From contig QXEO01000464.1 of the NCBI GenBank assembly GCA_007115705.1, positions 2,164,212 to 2,228,211 of the forward strand: a DNA stretch of 64,000 nt, written 5' to 3'. Origin of the DNA: Dactylis glomerata. Lineage: Eukaryota; Streptophyta; Magnoliopsida; Poales; Poaceae. Below, one piece after another: positions 25,478-35,054 of the stretch (within the stretch, counting starts at the first letter, position 1; the number at the start of each line of letters is the position of its first letter). The notes beneath the pieces are model-generated. The model worked only from the letters and a program-made list of their open reading frames with translations, searched no databases and had not been told where the DNA came from. Made by a program: the position numbers and the translations under genes.

Positions 25478-27970
25478 TCATGTGGGCGCCATATAAGAGC
25501 TTGAGGCAAATGCGCCATATAGGAACTTAAAGCAATAGAGAGCATCAAAAAGCAAGTATGGAACACATTTAAATCTAAACCACTTCCTATGAAAAATAGT
25601 CTTGTAAAGAGACAAGACATAAAAGCGCAAAGCAAAAAGCATAGGAAGGCAAAACAAGTACAACTTCAAGAATTGCAACATAAAGAGGGGAAAATCAATA
25701 TTGTTGAGATCCATCAAACCATGTTTCCCTCTCTCATAGTAACTTTCAGTAGCATCATGAATAGAACTAACAATATAACTATCACATAAAGCATCCCTAT
25801 CATGAGCCACATGCATAAAAAGATTAATACTCCCTACATGAACAATAGTAGTAGGAGCAGATTCAACAGAATAAATATTCTCATCACCATAATCATCAAA
25901 AACAGGAGGCATATTGTAATCATAACTAATTTTCTCCTCAAAAGTAGGTGAACTGAAAATATTATACCCATCATCACAAGCTAGAGAACTACTATGTCGC
26001 AAAGCATACTCATCAAACATATCATCATAAGAAGGAACATGGATAGCACTAATGGTACAACAATTATTAACCTTAGAATTGGTACCAAAAAGATTTTCAA
26101 TATCAAAAGTAGAGTGCTTTTCCCAATCATGATCACTAACATAGGTAACAGGCATAGGAACATCATCCCAATCAGAATTATCATAATCTATAGCAGGATC
26201 ATAACGCTTAGGGGAAGATACCGTGTCCTCTCGCCTTTTACTCCTCTTCTTCTTCTTCTTCTTCTTACTCTCTCCTTTAGGAGGGAGAGACTTGAAGGGC
26301 ATCTTCTCCACATATTCTCTAGGAGGAAAAGGCATCTTCTCCACATAATCTGGTTTGCTGACAGGAACAACAGAAGAAACTTTGGAGGATTCCTCCTCTC
26401 TATTAATAAGATCGAAGCATCTATTAGTCCTATCATAGCTTGGCAAAACATCATGTTTAATAAGATCTTGTAAGTAAGTATTTGCGAGGCAATCTTTAGC
26501 ACAATAGAGATGACAACCACGAAGGGTGCTATTAAGATCAACATCATTCATGTCTACCAAAGCAATCTTTCTAGATATCTCTTCACAATTCAAAAACAAA
26601 GTAAGCTCATCATATTGATTGAAAGTAATCTTATCATCACAATACAAATCTGCGGTACTCGTTCGATTAATTGGGCATTGAAAATTAAAGTGCCCATTTT
26701 CACCGCAAAATTCACAAAGAAAAGGATAAAGCTCACAAACCCATTCACCAAGCACATCTAGATCCTTGAGCCACATGCTGGTTTCTTCATTTGCGTGGGT
26801 GATGCAATAATCTTCCTTGTTGTAACTCTGTTCACAAGGTCTATGTATTCCACAAAAATTAACATGCTTATAAGAAATAGTACTTTTAGAAGTTTGAGCA
26901 TGTTTATTGCAATTATCAATAACAATATCACTTTCTATGCAAGTATCATTAAAAGGTTCATGATACACGTCCCCATTTCCTTTAGGAACATTTATATGGG
27001 AAGCAAAGGCTTTAAAGTAATCAACCATAATTTGAGGATCAAGACCATACTTAGCACTAAGCTCTTGAAAATTAGCAGTTTCAGCGAAAGACTTAATGCA
27101 ATCAAACTCGTAATTCATACCTGATCCTTTACCTTTGTCGCTATCCCAACCTTCAATATTGTTTTGAATTGTTTCAAGCAGATCCCACTTGGTGTCAACA
27201 TCCTTGCTTGTGAAAGACCCATCAAAGCATGCATCTAGATAGTCCTTGTAATATCCTGAAAGCCTTGCATAAAAATTATTAATAACAATATTACGGGGAA
27301 GATCATGAATAGGACATTTATGCATTAGTAACTTCAATCTTCCCCACGCTTGGGCAATGCTTACTCCCTCATGAGGCCAAAAGTTATATATCCGGTTACG
27401 ATCTTTATGAATTTCACTTGGAGGATAAAACTTGGAATAAAAGAGAGGCACAATTTCCTCCCATGCAATAGATGGACCATCTTCAAGCAGCCGATACCAC
27501 TCCTTAGCTCTGCCTTTCAATGATAAAGAGAATAGCTTCTTCTTAACTTGGTTCATTGAAATACCTGCACACTGGGACAACTCGCATAATTCATGTATAA
27601 AAAGCAAATGATCACTAGGATGGACAGTTCCATCTCCTAGATAGCAGTTATCCCTAATACGTTCAACAATCTTCGTAGGTATTTTAAAAGGATGAGGAGC
27701 ACAAGCATCATTAGAAACATCACATATGGGAGATAAAATATCATCAGAGCAAACTTTCTCCACTAAAGCTGGGGGACTAAAAATATCATACTTAACAAAA
27801 CCAGCTTCCCCAAGCTTAGACTTTTCTATAGCATTAGCATTAACGGTATTCAAAGCATTCGTACTAATAACATTCCTATGCGAAATAAGCTCCAAAGGAT
27901 TTTCAATTTTCTCTTCAAACACTTCATATCTAAACTCAGGAAAAAGACTACAGAACTCTTTGTTTTCCAT
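25478..27970 (-). CDS. Gag polyprotein (retrotransposon nucleocapsid), apparently intact
   Basis: An 830-codon uninterrupted frame from ATGGAAAAC. About residues 120-240 match the plant Retrotrans_gag fold (KKKLFSLSLKGRAKEWYRLL, later FYSKFYPPSE and FWPHEGVSIAQAWGRLKLLM). One CCHC knuckle, CEFCGENGHFNFQC, sits at residues 419-432. A lysine-rich cluster (KKKKKKKRSKRRED) near 590 and a hydrophobic C-terminus (FPLFMLQFLKLYLFCLPMLF) follow. Gag binds and packages element RNA into virus-like particles. No protease or polymerase is fused or encoded nearby. The ORF starts about 135 bp downstream of the primer site, the usual place. Being long and open it may still supply gag in trans to deleted relatives such as 14807-29825 and 32527-39148. 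Confidence 0.9.
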   Translation of the reverse strand: MENKEFCSLFPEFRYEVFEEKIENPLELISHRNVISTNALNTVNANAIEKSKLGEAGFVKYDIFSPPALVEKVCSDDILSPICDVSNDACAPHPFKIPTKIVERIRDNCYLGDGTVHPSDHLLFIHELCELSQCAGISMNQVKKKLFSLSLKGRAKEWYRLLEDGPSIAWEEIVPLFYSKFYPPSEIHKDRNRIYNFWPHEGVSIAQAWGRLKLLMHKCPIHDLPRNIVINNFYARLSGYYKDYLDACFDGSFTSKDVDTKWDLLETIQNNIEGWDSDKGKGSGMNYEFDCIKSFAETANFQELSAKYGLDPQIMVDYFKAFASHINVPKGNGDVYHEPFNDTCIESDIVIDNCNKHAQTSKSTISYKHVNFCGIHRPCEQSYNKEDYCITHANEETSMWLKDLDVLGEWVCELYPFLCEFCGENGHFNFQCPINRTSTADLYCDDKITFNQYDELTLFLNCEEISRKIALVDMNDVDLNSTLRGCHLYCAKDCLANTYLQDLIKHDVLPSYDRTNRCFDLINREEESSKVSSVVPVSKPDYVEKMPFPPREYVEKMPFKSLPPKGESKKKKKKKRSKRREDTVSSPKRYDPAIDYDNSDWDDVPMPVTYVSDHDWEKHSTFDIENLFGTNSKVNNCCTISAIHVPSYDDMFDEYALRHSSSLACDDGYNIFSSPTFEEKISYDYNMPPVFDDYGDENIYSVESAPTTIVHVGSINLFMHVAHDRDALCDSYIVSSIHDATESYYERGKHGLMDLNNIDFPLFMLQFLKLYLFCLPMLFALRFYVLSLYKTIFHRKWFRFKCVPYLLFDALYCFKFLYGAFASSSYMAPT

Positions 27971-28131
27971 TAAGCCTAACTAGTGAAAATAAAAACAAGA
28001 AACAAAAAGATGTAATTGCAGAATCTAAAGGAAATAACTCCGAGCACTCACTAGCCACTAAAAGACTTAGTAACCAAAGAATGTGAGTACCTTTTACCTT
28101 ACCTCCCCGGCAACGGCGCCAGAAAAGAGCT

Positions 28132-29698
28132 TGATGTCTACGCAGTTCTATTCTTGTAGACACTTGTTGGGCCTCCAAGTGCAGAGGTTTGTAGAACAGC
28201 AGCAAGTTTCCCTTAAGTGGATCACCCAAGGTTTATCGAACTCAGGGAGGTTAGAGGTCAAAGCTATCCCTCTCAAGCAACCCTGCAATTACGATACAGA
28301 AAGTCTCTTGTGTCCCCAACACACCCAATACACTTGTCAGATGTATAGGTGCACTAGTTCGGCGAAGAGATAGTGAAATACAAGTAGTAGTGATGATTAT
28401 AAGTAGCAAACGTGATGTGAAATAAATATCGCTGCGAGCAAACAAGTAACAAAACAGCAAGTAAACGGTGTGCAATGCTTGGAAACAAGGCCTAGGGATC
28501 ATACTTTCACTAGTGGACACACTCCCAACAATATAACATGATTGAATAAATAAATAACTTCTCTTCACTATGGTACTCTGAATTACTCTCCTATTGAATA
28601 ACACTAATCATTGTGTAGTGGCTACAGAAGCACCCCTTAAAGTTCATCAAGTACTTGACAAACACCACTCATAGAGATATCCAAGTCAGATCACAACTCA
28701 AGAAAGAAATCATTGCAACTTAGACCAAGTACTAACACGGTGCACACACTGTCAACATTACACCATGAAAGGAGGAATAGATCACTCAATACTATCATAG
28801 TAATAATTACTCTCATAATCCACAAGAGATCACGATCATAGCCTAAACCAAGTACCACCACGATGCACGCACTATCACCGTTACACCATGGCAGGAGGAA
28901 TAGATTACTTTAATAACATCACTAGAGTACACTATAATAATTAAGCATAGGAGTAGCATAATATCTGAATAATAACATCTACTTGTTCAACATGATACAA
29001 AGCTCACGATCACATAAAGATCACATTATGGGAGAGAGAGGTGAACCACATAGCTACCGGTAGAGCCCTCAGCCCCGGGGATGAACTACTCCCTCCTCAT
29101 CATAGGAGACAGCAAGGTTGATGGAGATGGCGGTGAGGTCGATGGAGACGGCGGAGACAGCGATGGAGACCGATGGAGATGGCTCCGGGGGCACTTCCCC
29201 GTCCCGGCAGGGTGCCGGAACAGAGACTTCTGTCCCCCGAAATTCGTCGGCGATGGCGATGGAACCGCGGAACTCTTTCTGGAAAATTGCCGACTCCCCT
29301 AGGGTTTTCCGTCCCGAGGCTTTATATAGGTGAAGGGGCGTCGTCAGGGGTGGGACCAGGCGCCCTCACACATGGCTGGCGCGGCCAGGGGCCTGGCCGC
29401 GCCACCATGGTGTGTGGGGCCCCTGTGGCCCACCTCCTACTCCTCTTCGGATCTCTGAAAGCTTCCGGGTAAAATAAGACTTCAGGAACTTGTTTCGTCT
29501 AATTCCGAGAATATTTCCTGTGTATCACTTCTGAAACACAAAAACAGCAGAAAACAGGAAACTGGCACTGTGGCACTTGTTAATAGGTTAGTTCCGGAAA
29601 ATGCATAAAAGTGCCACTAAGTGTAACGAAACAATAGGCAAATGGTGTAAAAACAAGCATGGAGCATCAAAAATTATAGATACGTTTGAGACGTATCA
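28132..29698 (-). repeat. 5' LTR of inner element
   Basis: 1,567 bp, homologous to 21334-22891. The TATA motif lies at about 29320-29329 (complement CCTATATAAAG). The primer site lies 10 bp inside. Confidence 0.93.
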
Positions 29699-29703
29699 GC
29701 ATC

Positions 29704-29825
29704 TTGTCAATAGGTTAGTTCCGGAAATCGCATAGAAGTGCAACGAAGTGTAACGAAACACAAGGCAAATGGTGTAAAAACAAGCATGGAGCATAAAAAA
29801 TTATAGATACGTTGGAGACATATCA
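29704..29825 (-). repeat. 5' LTR of outer element, smaller part
   Basis: 122 bp completing the LTR interrupted at 21333 (1,419 + 122 = 1,541 bp, against 1,542 bp for the partner). Ends at the GATACGTTGGAGACATATCA edge. Confidence 0.92.
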
Positions 29826-30568
29826 CAGGCCGCGAGGAGGTGGGCACCGTGGGGCGATGTTGGAGAGGCGGAGCTCGAGGTGAGGGCGGCGCCATCTCCC
29901 GTGCCCCAATCCCGCAGTGACGCTCGCAGCTGGAGAAGGGTGCTCCCTGGCCTTCTTGTGCTCGTCAAAATCGCTGCCCAAAGCTCGTGGCCTCACGGCA
30001 GAACAATAAAGCAAATCGAGTCAGGGGAAACAACCTAGTCAGATAGAAAAGAAAAACTGAATGAGCAAATCGGCCTCAAGAACGTCGCCTATCCGTCGCC
30101 AAATGGTGATGCCCTCCTGGCCTCCTACCCGATGAGCCGCTCCAATCCCCACGCCGAGAATCGCCACCGTGAGCCGCCTTCAAGCACACCCGAGCAGGCA
30201 AGATATCACCAGCGAGAGAGATGAGAGGATAAGGGGAGAGTGGCTGAGAGGGGATGAAGTTGGGGGAGAAGGAAGAGAAATAATAGAGAGCGGTTAAGTG
30301 GCTTCGGCCCGTGGACGGTAGTGCTTAAAAGATTCTATGTAACTAACACCGTTAGACACGTGTTGATTTTTAAAAGGGTGTGTAGCTACCACGGTGTGTA
30401 TAGTTTTGTTTTTGAAATACATCATCTAGTAAATCACTCATGCCCTATTTATACATCATCTTGTAAAGCATAAGTTGTGTTGGTGATGCAAAACCCATGT
30501 TTTATTGATATAATATTTATATTACCTTTTAACATCACCAAAATATACATTATCCATTAAAGTTGCTC

Positions 30569-31483
30569 GAAACACGGATAAACTATCTACGTAAGACCAT
30601 GATGGCCCACCAAATCTTGAAAACAGCTCACGAGAATGCCAAAGCCACCGCAGATACATAAGCGCATGCCGACAACATGGGCCAAGGGCGGACCAAGGAC
30701 AAAATGTCAGTGGGGGCCTATAGATCTCTACTATGTGGGCCCTTTAAGCCCTTACCGGCATCGTTTATCGACAGGCTTACTTTAGAATTTATATATTGCT
30801 TTCGGCTGAGATTTGTGTCTTCTATGTTTATTTTTGCATTGTAAGACCTATTTTGCATTTTGGAAAAATTTGGGCTCCCTTTTTTTTAAAAGAAGTTGCA
30901 CTTAGTAAAATCAGTTTAGAAACTGCAAGCGAGAGAACAGTACAACAAAATCGATAAACCACTGACATGTAATTTATCCCCATAAACGTTGCAAGACTAT
31001 GTGGCAAAGCACCGCTATTTACATAACACATCATTTGAATGTAACGTAACATTGAATTTTCATGAGTATGCACATTAAGTCCATGAGGTGTCTCTTTGAA
31101 GCAGCCAGTATTAGGTTTTTTTATTACAGATATATTTAGAAAACAAGTACAACCAGTATTGTATTTTCCCTACAAAGATGGATCAACTTGACAGAGGGGT
31201 TCATCACAAGTCTATGCATTAATGCATGTATCACAAGTCATGAGAGCACATCAAGAAAATAAGGCTGATGTCACGGTTGATCATAACCAGAAGTTTTGGC
31301 ACCTTTGTCCAAAAGCTAAATTGAAACTACTTTTGTTGCCTGTTTGTTTCTATAATAAGAAAGGTAGAAAAAACGTTAAACACTTTTGGTTGTGAGCAAC
31401 ATGAATAAAAGACGCGGCTACAAAATGAAGCCAGATGGAGGTAAAACTGCATGAAACCCATTTTTTGAACTAAACTTCAGTAT
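30569..31483. other. Intergenic DNA between TE nests
   Basis: AT-rich. A stretch at 30690-30760 (GTCAGTGGGGGCC and neighbours) looks like a decayed repeat end. No open frame with motifs. Confidence 0.45.
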
Positions 31484-32526
31484 ATTTGAAAATGAATAAA
31501 TTCTAGTTTTTACCCCCTATTTTCAATTTTTTGACGCTAATTACCCCATTTAGCAAGTCTTCATCCAAATTACCCCATTTAGCAAAAGTTTTGCCCATTT
31601 TTACCCCCTCTAGAATTTTGTGAGCTTTTTAATGGCTAGGTCCCTGTACACGTGTCATGCCACATATGCGGCTGTGTTCGATGGTTGTCAGGTACATGTG
31701 CCATGCCACGAATATTCTAAAAAACTGATATAGTCCTTGTCAATCATCTCTGTCTTTAGATTGCCACATAAACGGTCATAAAAAATGTAACTAACACTCC
31801 ACATGTCGAATGCCATCTAAAATGTGTAATTAGCGATTAGTAGTTGAAATCACAATTAACCTATAAGTACATATAAACAGAAACCCGAGAGAATATTCAT
31901 GGTTTAGTTCTGTTAGCACTTAGATATAGCAAAACTACCACAAGATGAGGAAAGGCATAGAAACATAGATATTAAAAACACAGAGATAATACACCCATGC
32001 AAACAAATGAAGTGTTGAAACATGATTTTATTTTATTGAACTGTGCATGGTGGTTAGTCTGAATCTGCTTTTGCACTTTCATACGATAAAAAACAGAGAG
32101 AAACTGACGAGTCTGATGGAAATACTAATGGGACCATAGGATGAAAGTATAACATGTACCCACAATCAAGTTTTTATCCATACTTTCGTAACATGATCCT
32201 CCAGTAATCCAGTACATATAACTTTTGCTAGTAATTTTGGCTAAAATCACTGTCTAGTCTCATAGACTGTTGTGCATTGAAATAAAGCACATTGTGGTGG
32301 CATTGCTAAGAAATATGAGACCAAACTCTCGTTGACACATGCAATCCTTAAACGATCAGGAATACCCTCAGATCGATCTGTACTCCTAACCCTCTATGCA
32401 AATAGAACCAGATGAGAAGAGATGAGAGATTGAGAACGAATGGGGATAGGACGAGGTTGTAGTACAGTTCACTCTCTAGCTTGGATGATCGCCCACGCCG
32501 AGTCCCTCCCGTTGTCAACTGCTGCC

Positions 32527-34067
32527 TGATACGTCTCCGACGTATCCATAATTTTTGATGCTCCATGCTTGTTTTTACACCATTTGCCTTGTGTTTTGTT
32601 ACACTTCATGGCATTTTTATGCGATTTCCGAAACTAACCTATTGACAAGATGCCACAGTGCCAGTTCCCTATTTTCTGCTGTTTTTGTGTTTCAGAAAAG
32701 CTACACAGGAAATATTCTCGGAATTGGACGAAACAAGTTCCAGAAGTCTTATTTTTCCCGGAAGCTTCCAGAGAACCGAAGAGGAGTAGGAGTGGGGCCA
32801 CGAGGGGCCCTCACGCCAGGCCGGCGCGACCCAGGCCCTGGCCGCGCCGCCTAGGTGTGAGGAGGCCTGGGGCCACTCCTGACGACGCCCCTTCGCCTAT
32901 AAGAATCCTTGAGACGGAAAACCCTAGGAGAGTCGGCGAAATTTCCAGAACAGTTCCGCAGTGCCGCCGCCGTCGAAGACAAATTTCGAGGGACAGAAGT
33001 CTCTGTTCCGGCACCCTGCCGGGACGAGGAAGTGCCCCCGGAGCCATCTCCATCGGTCTCCATCGCCGTCTCTGCCGCCTCCATCGACCTCACCGCCATC
33101 TCCATCAACCTTGTTGTCTCCTATGATGAGGAGGGAGTAGTTCTTCCCCGGGGCTGAGGGCTCTACCGGTAGCTATGTGGTTCACCTCTCTCTCCCATGA
33201 TATGATCTTTATGTGATCGTGAGCTTTGTATCATGTTGAATAAGTAGATGTTACTCTTCTTCATTATGTGTACTCTAGTGTGTTATTAAAGTAATCTATT
33301 CCTCCTGCCATGGTGTAACGGTGACAGTGCGTGCATCATGGTGGTACTTGGTCTAGGCTACGATTGTGATCTCTTATGGATTATGAGAATAATTATCACT
33401 ATGATAGTATTGAAGTGATCTATTCCTCCTTTCATGGTGTAATGTTGACAGTGTGTGCACCGTGTTAGTACTTGGTCTAAGTTGCAATAATATCTATCAT
33501 GAGTTGTGATTTGATTTGGATATCTCTATGACTGGTGTTTGTCAAGTACTTGATGAACTTTGAGGAGTGCTTCGTAGCCCTACGCAATGATTAGTGTTAT
33601 TCAATAGGAGAGTAATTCAGACTACCATAGTGAAGAGAAGTTATTTATTTGTTCAATTATGTTATATTTGTTGGGAGTGTGTCCACTAGTGAAAGTATGA
33701 TCCCTAGGCCTTGTTTCCAAGCATTGCACACCGTTTACTTCCTGTTTTGTTACATGTTTGCTCGCAGTGATATTTATTTCAGAATACATTTGCTACTTAT
33801 CATCATCACAACTACTTGTATTTCACTATCTCTTCGTCGAACTAGTGCACCTATACATCTGACAAGTGTATTGGGTGTGTTGGGGACACAAGAGACTTTC
33901 TGTATCGTAATTGCAGGGTTGTTTGAGAGGGATAGCTTTGACCTCTTCCTCCCTGAGTTCGATAAACCTTGGGTGATTCACTTAAGGGAAACTTGCTGCT
34001 GTTCTACAAACCTCTGCACTTGGGGGCCCAACACTGTCTACAAGAACAGACACGTGCGTAGACATCA
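32527..34067 (+). repeat. 5' LTR of third copy
   Basis: 1,541 bp, begins TGATACGTCTCCGACGTATC, ends GCGTAGACATCA. The TATA region reads CCTATAAGAATCC at about 32896, weaker than in the minus-strand copies. Confidence 0.94.
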
Positions 34068-34208
34068 AGCTTCTTTTCTGGCGCCGTTGCCGGGGAGGTA
34101 AGGTAAAAGGTACTCGCATCCTCCTGTGTGAGTGCTCGGAGTTATTTCCTTTAGATTCTGCAATTATATCTTTTTGTTTCTTGTTTTTATTTTTACTAGT
34201 TAGGCTTA

Positions 34209-35054
34209 ATGGAAAACAAAGAGTTCTGTAGTCTTTTTCCTGAGTTTAGATATGAAGTGTTTGAAGAGAAAATTGAAAATCCTTTGGAGCTTATTTAGCA
34301 TAGCAATGTTATTAGTACGAATGCTTTGAATACTGTTAATGCTAATGCTATAGAAAAGTCTAAGCTTGGGGAAGCTGGTTTTGTTAAGCATGATATTTTT
34401 AGTTCCCCGGCTTTAGTGGAGAAAGTTTGTTCTGATAATATTTTATCTCCCATATGTGATGTTCCTTCTTATGATGATATGTTTGAGGAATATGCTTTGC
34501 GAAATAGCTGTTCTTTAGCTTGTGATGATACTAAACCTCTAGTTTATGATGGTTATGATGATGGGTATAATATTTTTAGTTCACCTACTATTGAGGATAA
34601 TATTAGTTATGATTACAATATGCCTCCTATTTATGATGATTATGGTGATGAGAATAATTATTCTATTGAATTTGCTGCTACTACTATTGTTCCTGTGGTG
34701 AGTATTAATTCTTTTATGCATGTGGCTCATGATAGAGAAGCTTTATGTGATAGTTATATTGTTAGTTCTATTCATGATGCTACTGAAAGTTACTATGAGA
34801 GAGGGAAACATGGTTTGATGAATCTCAACAATATTGAGTTTCCCCTCTTTATGTTGCAATTCTTGAAGTTATACTTGTTTTGTCTTCCTATGCTTTTTGC
34901 TTTGCGCTTTTATGACTTGTCTCTTTACAAGACTATTTTTCATAGGAAGTGGTTTAGATTTAAATGTGTTCCATACTTGCTTTTTGATGCTCTCTATTGC
35001 TTTAAGTTCCTATATGGCGCCTTTGCCTCAAGCTCTTATATGGCGCCCACATGA
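34209..35054 (+). pseudogene. Deleted gag-like ORF of third copy
   Basis: It starts at the family ATG (34209) but has an in-frame TAG at 34296-34298 (codon 30), where the inner copy has a serine codon. The open remainder runs 34326-35054 (242 codons). It carries the same LSPICDV|PSYDDMF junction as 18886-19725, with gag domain and CCHC knuckle deleted, and ends FKFLYGAFASSSYMAPT like the 830-codon version. The premature stop is private to this copy, so the deletion is older than the stop. No function expected. Confidence 0.88.

Larger units (their letters stand above)
21334..29698 (-). mobile_element. Gypsy-type LTR retrotransposon with gag only (inner copy)
   Basis: 8,365 bp, inserted into the outer element's 5' LTR with a perfect 5-bp target duplication GCATC (21329-21333 and 29699-29703). 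LTRs are 21334-22891 and 28132-29698. The polypurine tract is at 22892-22908 and the tRNA-Asp-type primer site at 28104-28121 (complement). The internal region has one long gag ORF and 2.6 kb of non-coding sequence downstream of it (22909-25477), with no pol motifs on either strand. It therefore depends on an autonomous partner for reverse transcription and integration. It is younger than the outer element by nesting. Confidence 0.95.
14807..29825 (-). mobile_element. Gypsy-type LTR retrotransposon, gag-deleted derivative (outer copy)
   Basis: Minus-strand element of about 6.65 kb once the inner insertion is removed. The 3' LTR is 14807-16348. The polypurine tract lies beside it at 16349-16365 (AAGCTTGGGGATGCT on the element strand). 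The internal region is 16349-19914. The primer site TGGCGCCGTTGCCGGGGA (complement of 19887-19904) is complementary to a plant tRNA-Asp 3' end. The 5' LTR is split into 19915-21333 and 29704-29825. Target duplication CAAGC / CAGGC (14802-14806 and 29826-29830) has one mismatch. It encodes no protease, reverse transcriptase, RNase H or integrase, and only a remnant of gag flanks. Confidence 0.92.
13255..30414. mobile_element. Mutator-like element split by an LTR retrotransposon
   Basis: The 10-base direct repeat AAATACATCA flanks it at 13245-13254 and 30415-30424 (Mutator elements make 9-11-bp duplications). Near both ends lies an inverted 24-base segment, 13269-13292 and 30377-30400, agreeing at 19 of 24 positions (TACTCACC on the left, TACACACC on the right). 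Removing the LTR insertion leaves about 2.1 kb. The inside is GC-rich with mixed-strand open frames (13818-14435 -, 13852-14349 +, 14463-14804 -) of no recognisable family, so captured host gene pieces (Pack-MULE) are possible but unproven. Confidence 0.65.
12104..30568. mobile_element. Harbinger-like element carrying an AP2-like remnant, split by nested insertions
   Basis: The left end GAGCATTTTCAATAGATG (12104) is matched in inverted orientation by the right end ending CCATTAAAGTTGCTC at 30568; 20 of the first 26 positions agree. TAA precedes the left end, and termini of this GAGCAT type are common in grass PIF/Harbinger elements, but the right flank is GAA, so the 3-bp target is unproven. 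The element's own sequence is 12104-13254 plus 30425-30568, about 1.3 kb; everything between belongs to later insertions. Both halves mention the same ATACATCA-type sequence at the junction. Confidence 0.55.

Noticed and set aside
34326..35054. An independent single-domain protein gene in the third LTR copy
   Set aside because: It is the internally deleted gag remnant with an upstream stop at codon 30, homologous to the ends of the 830-codon gag.
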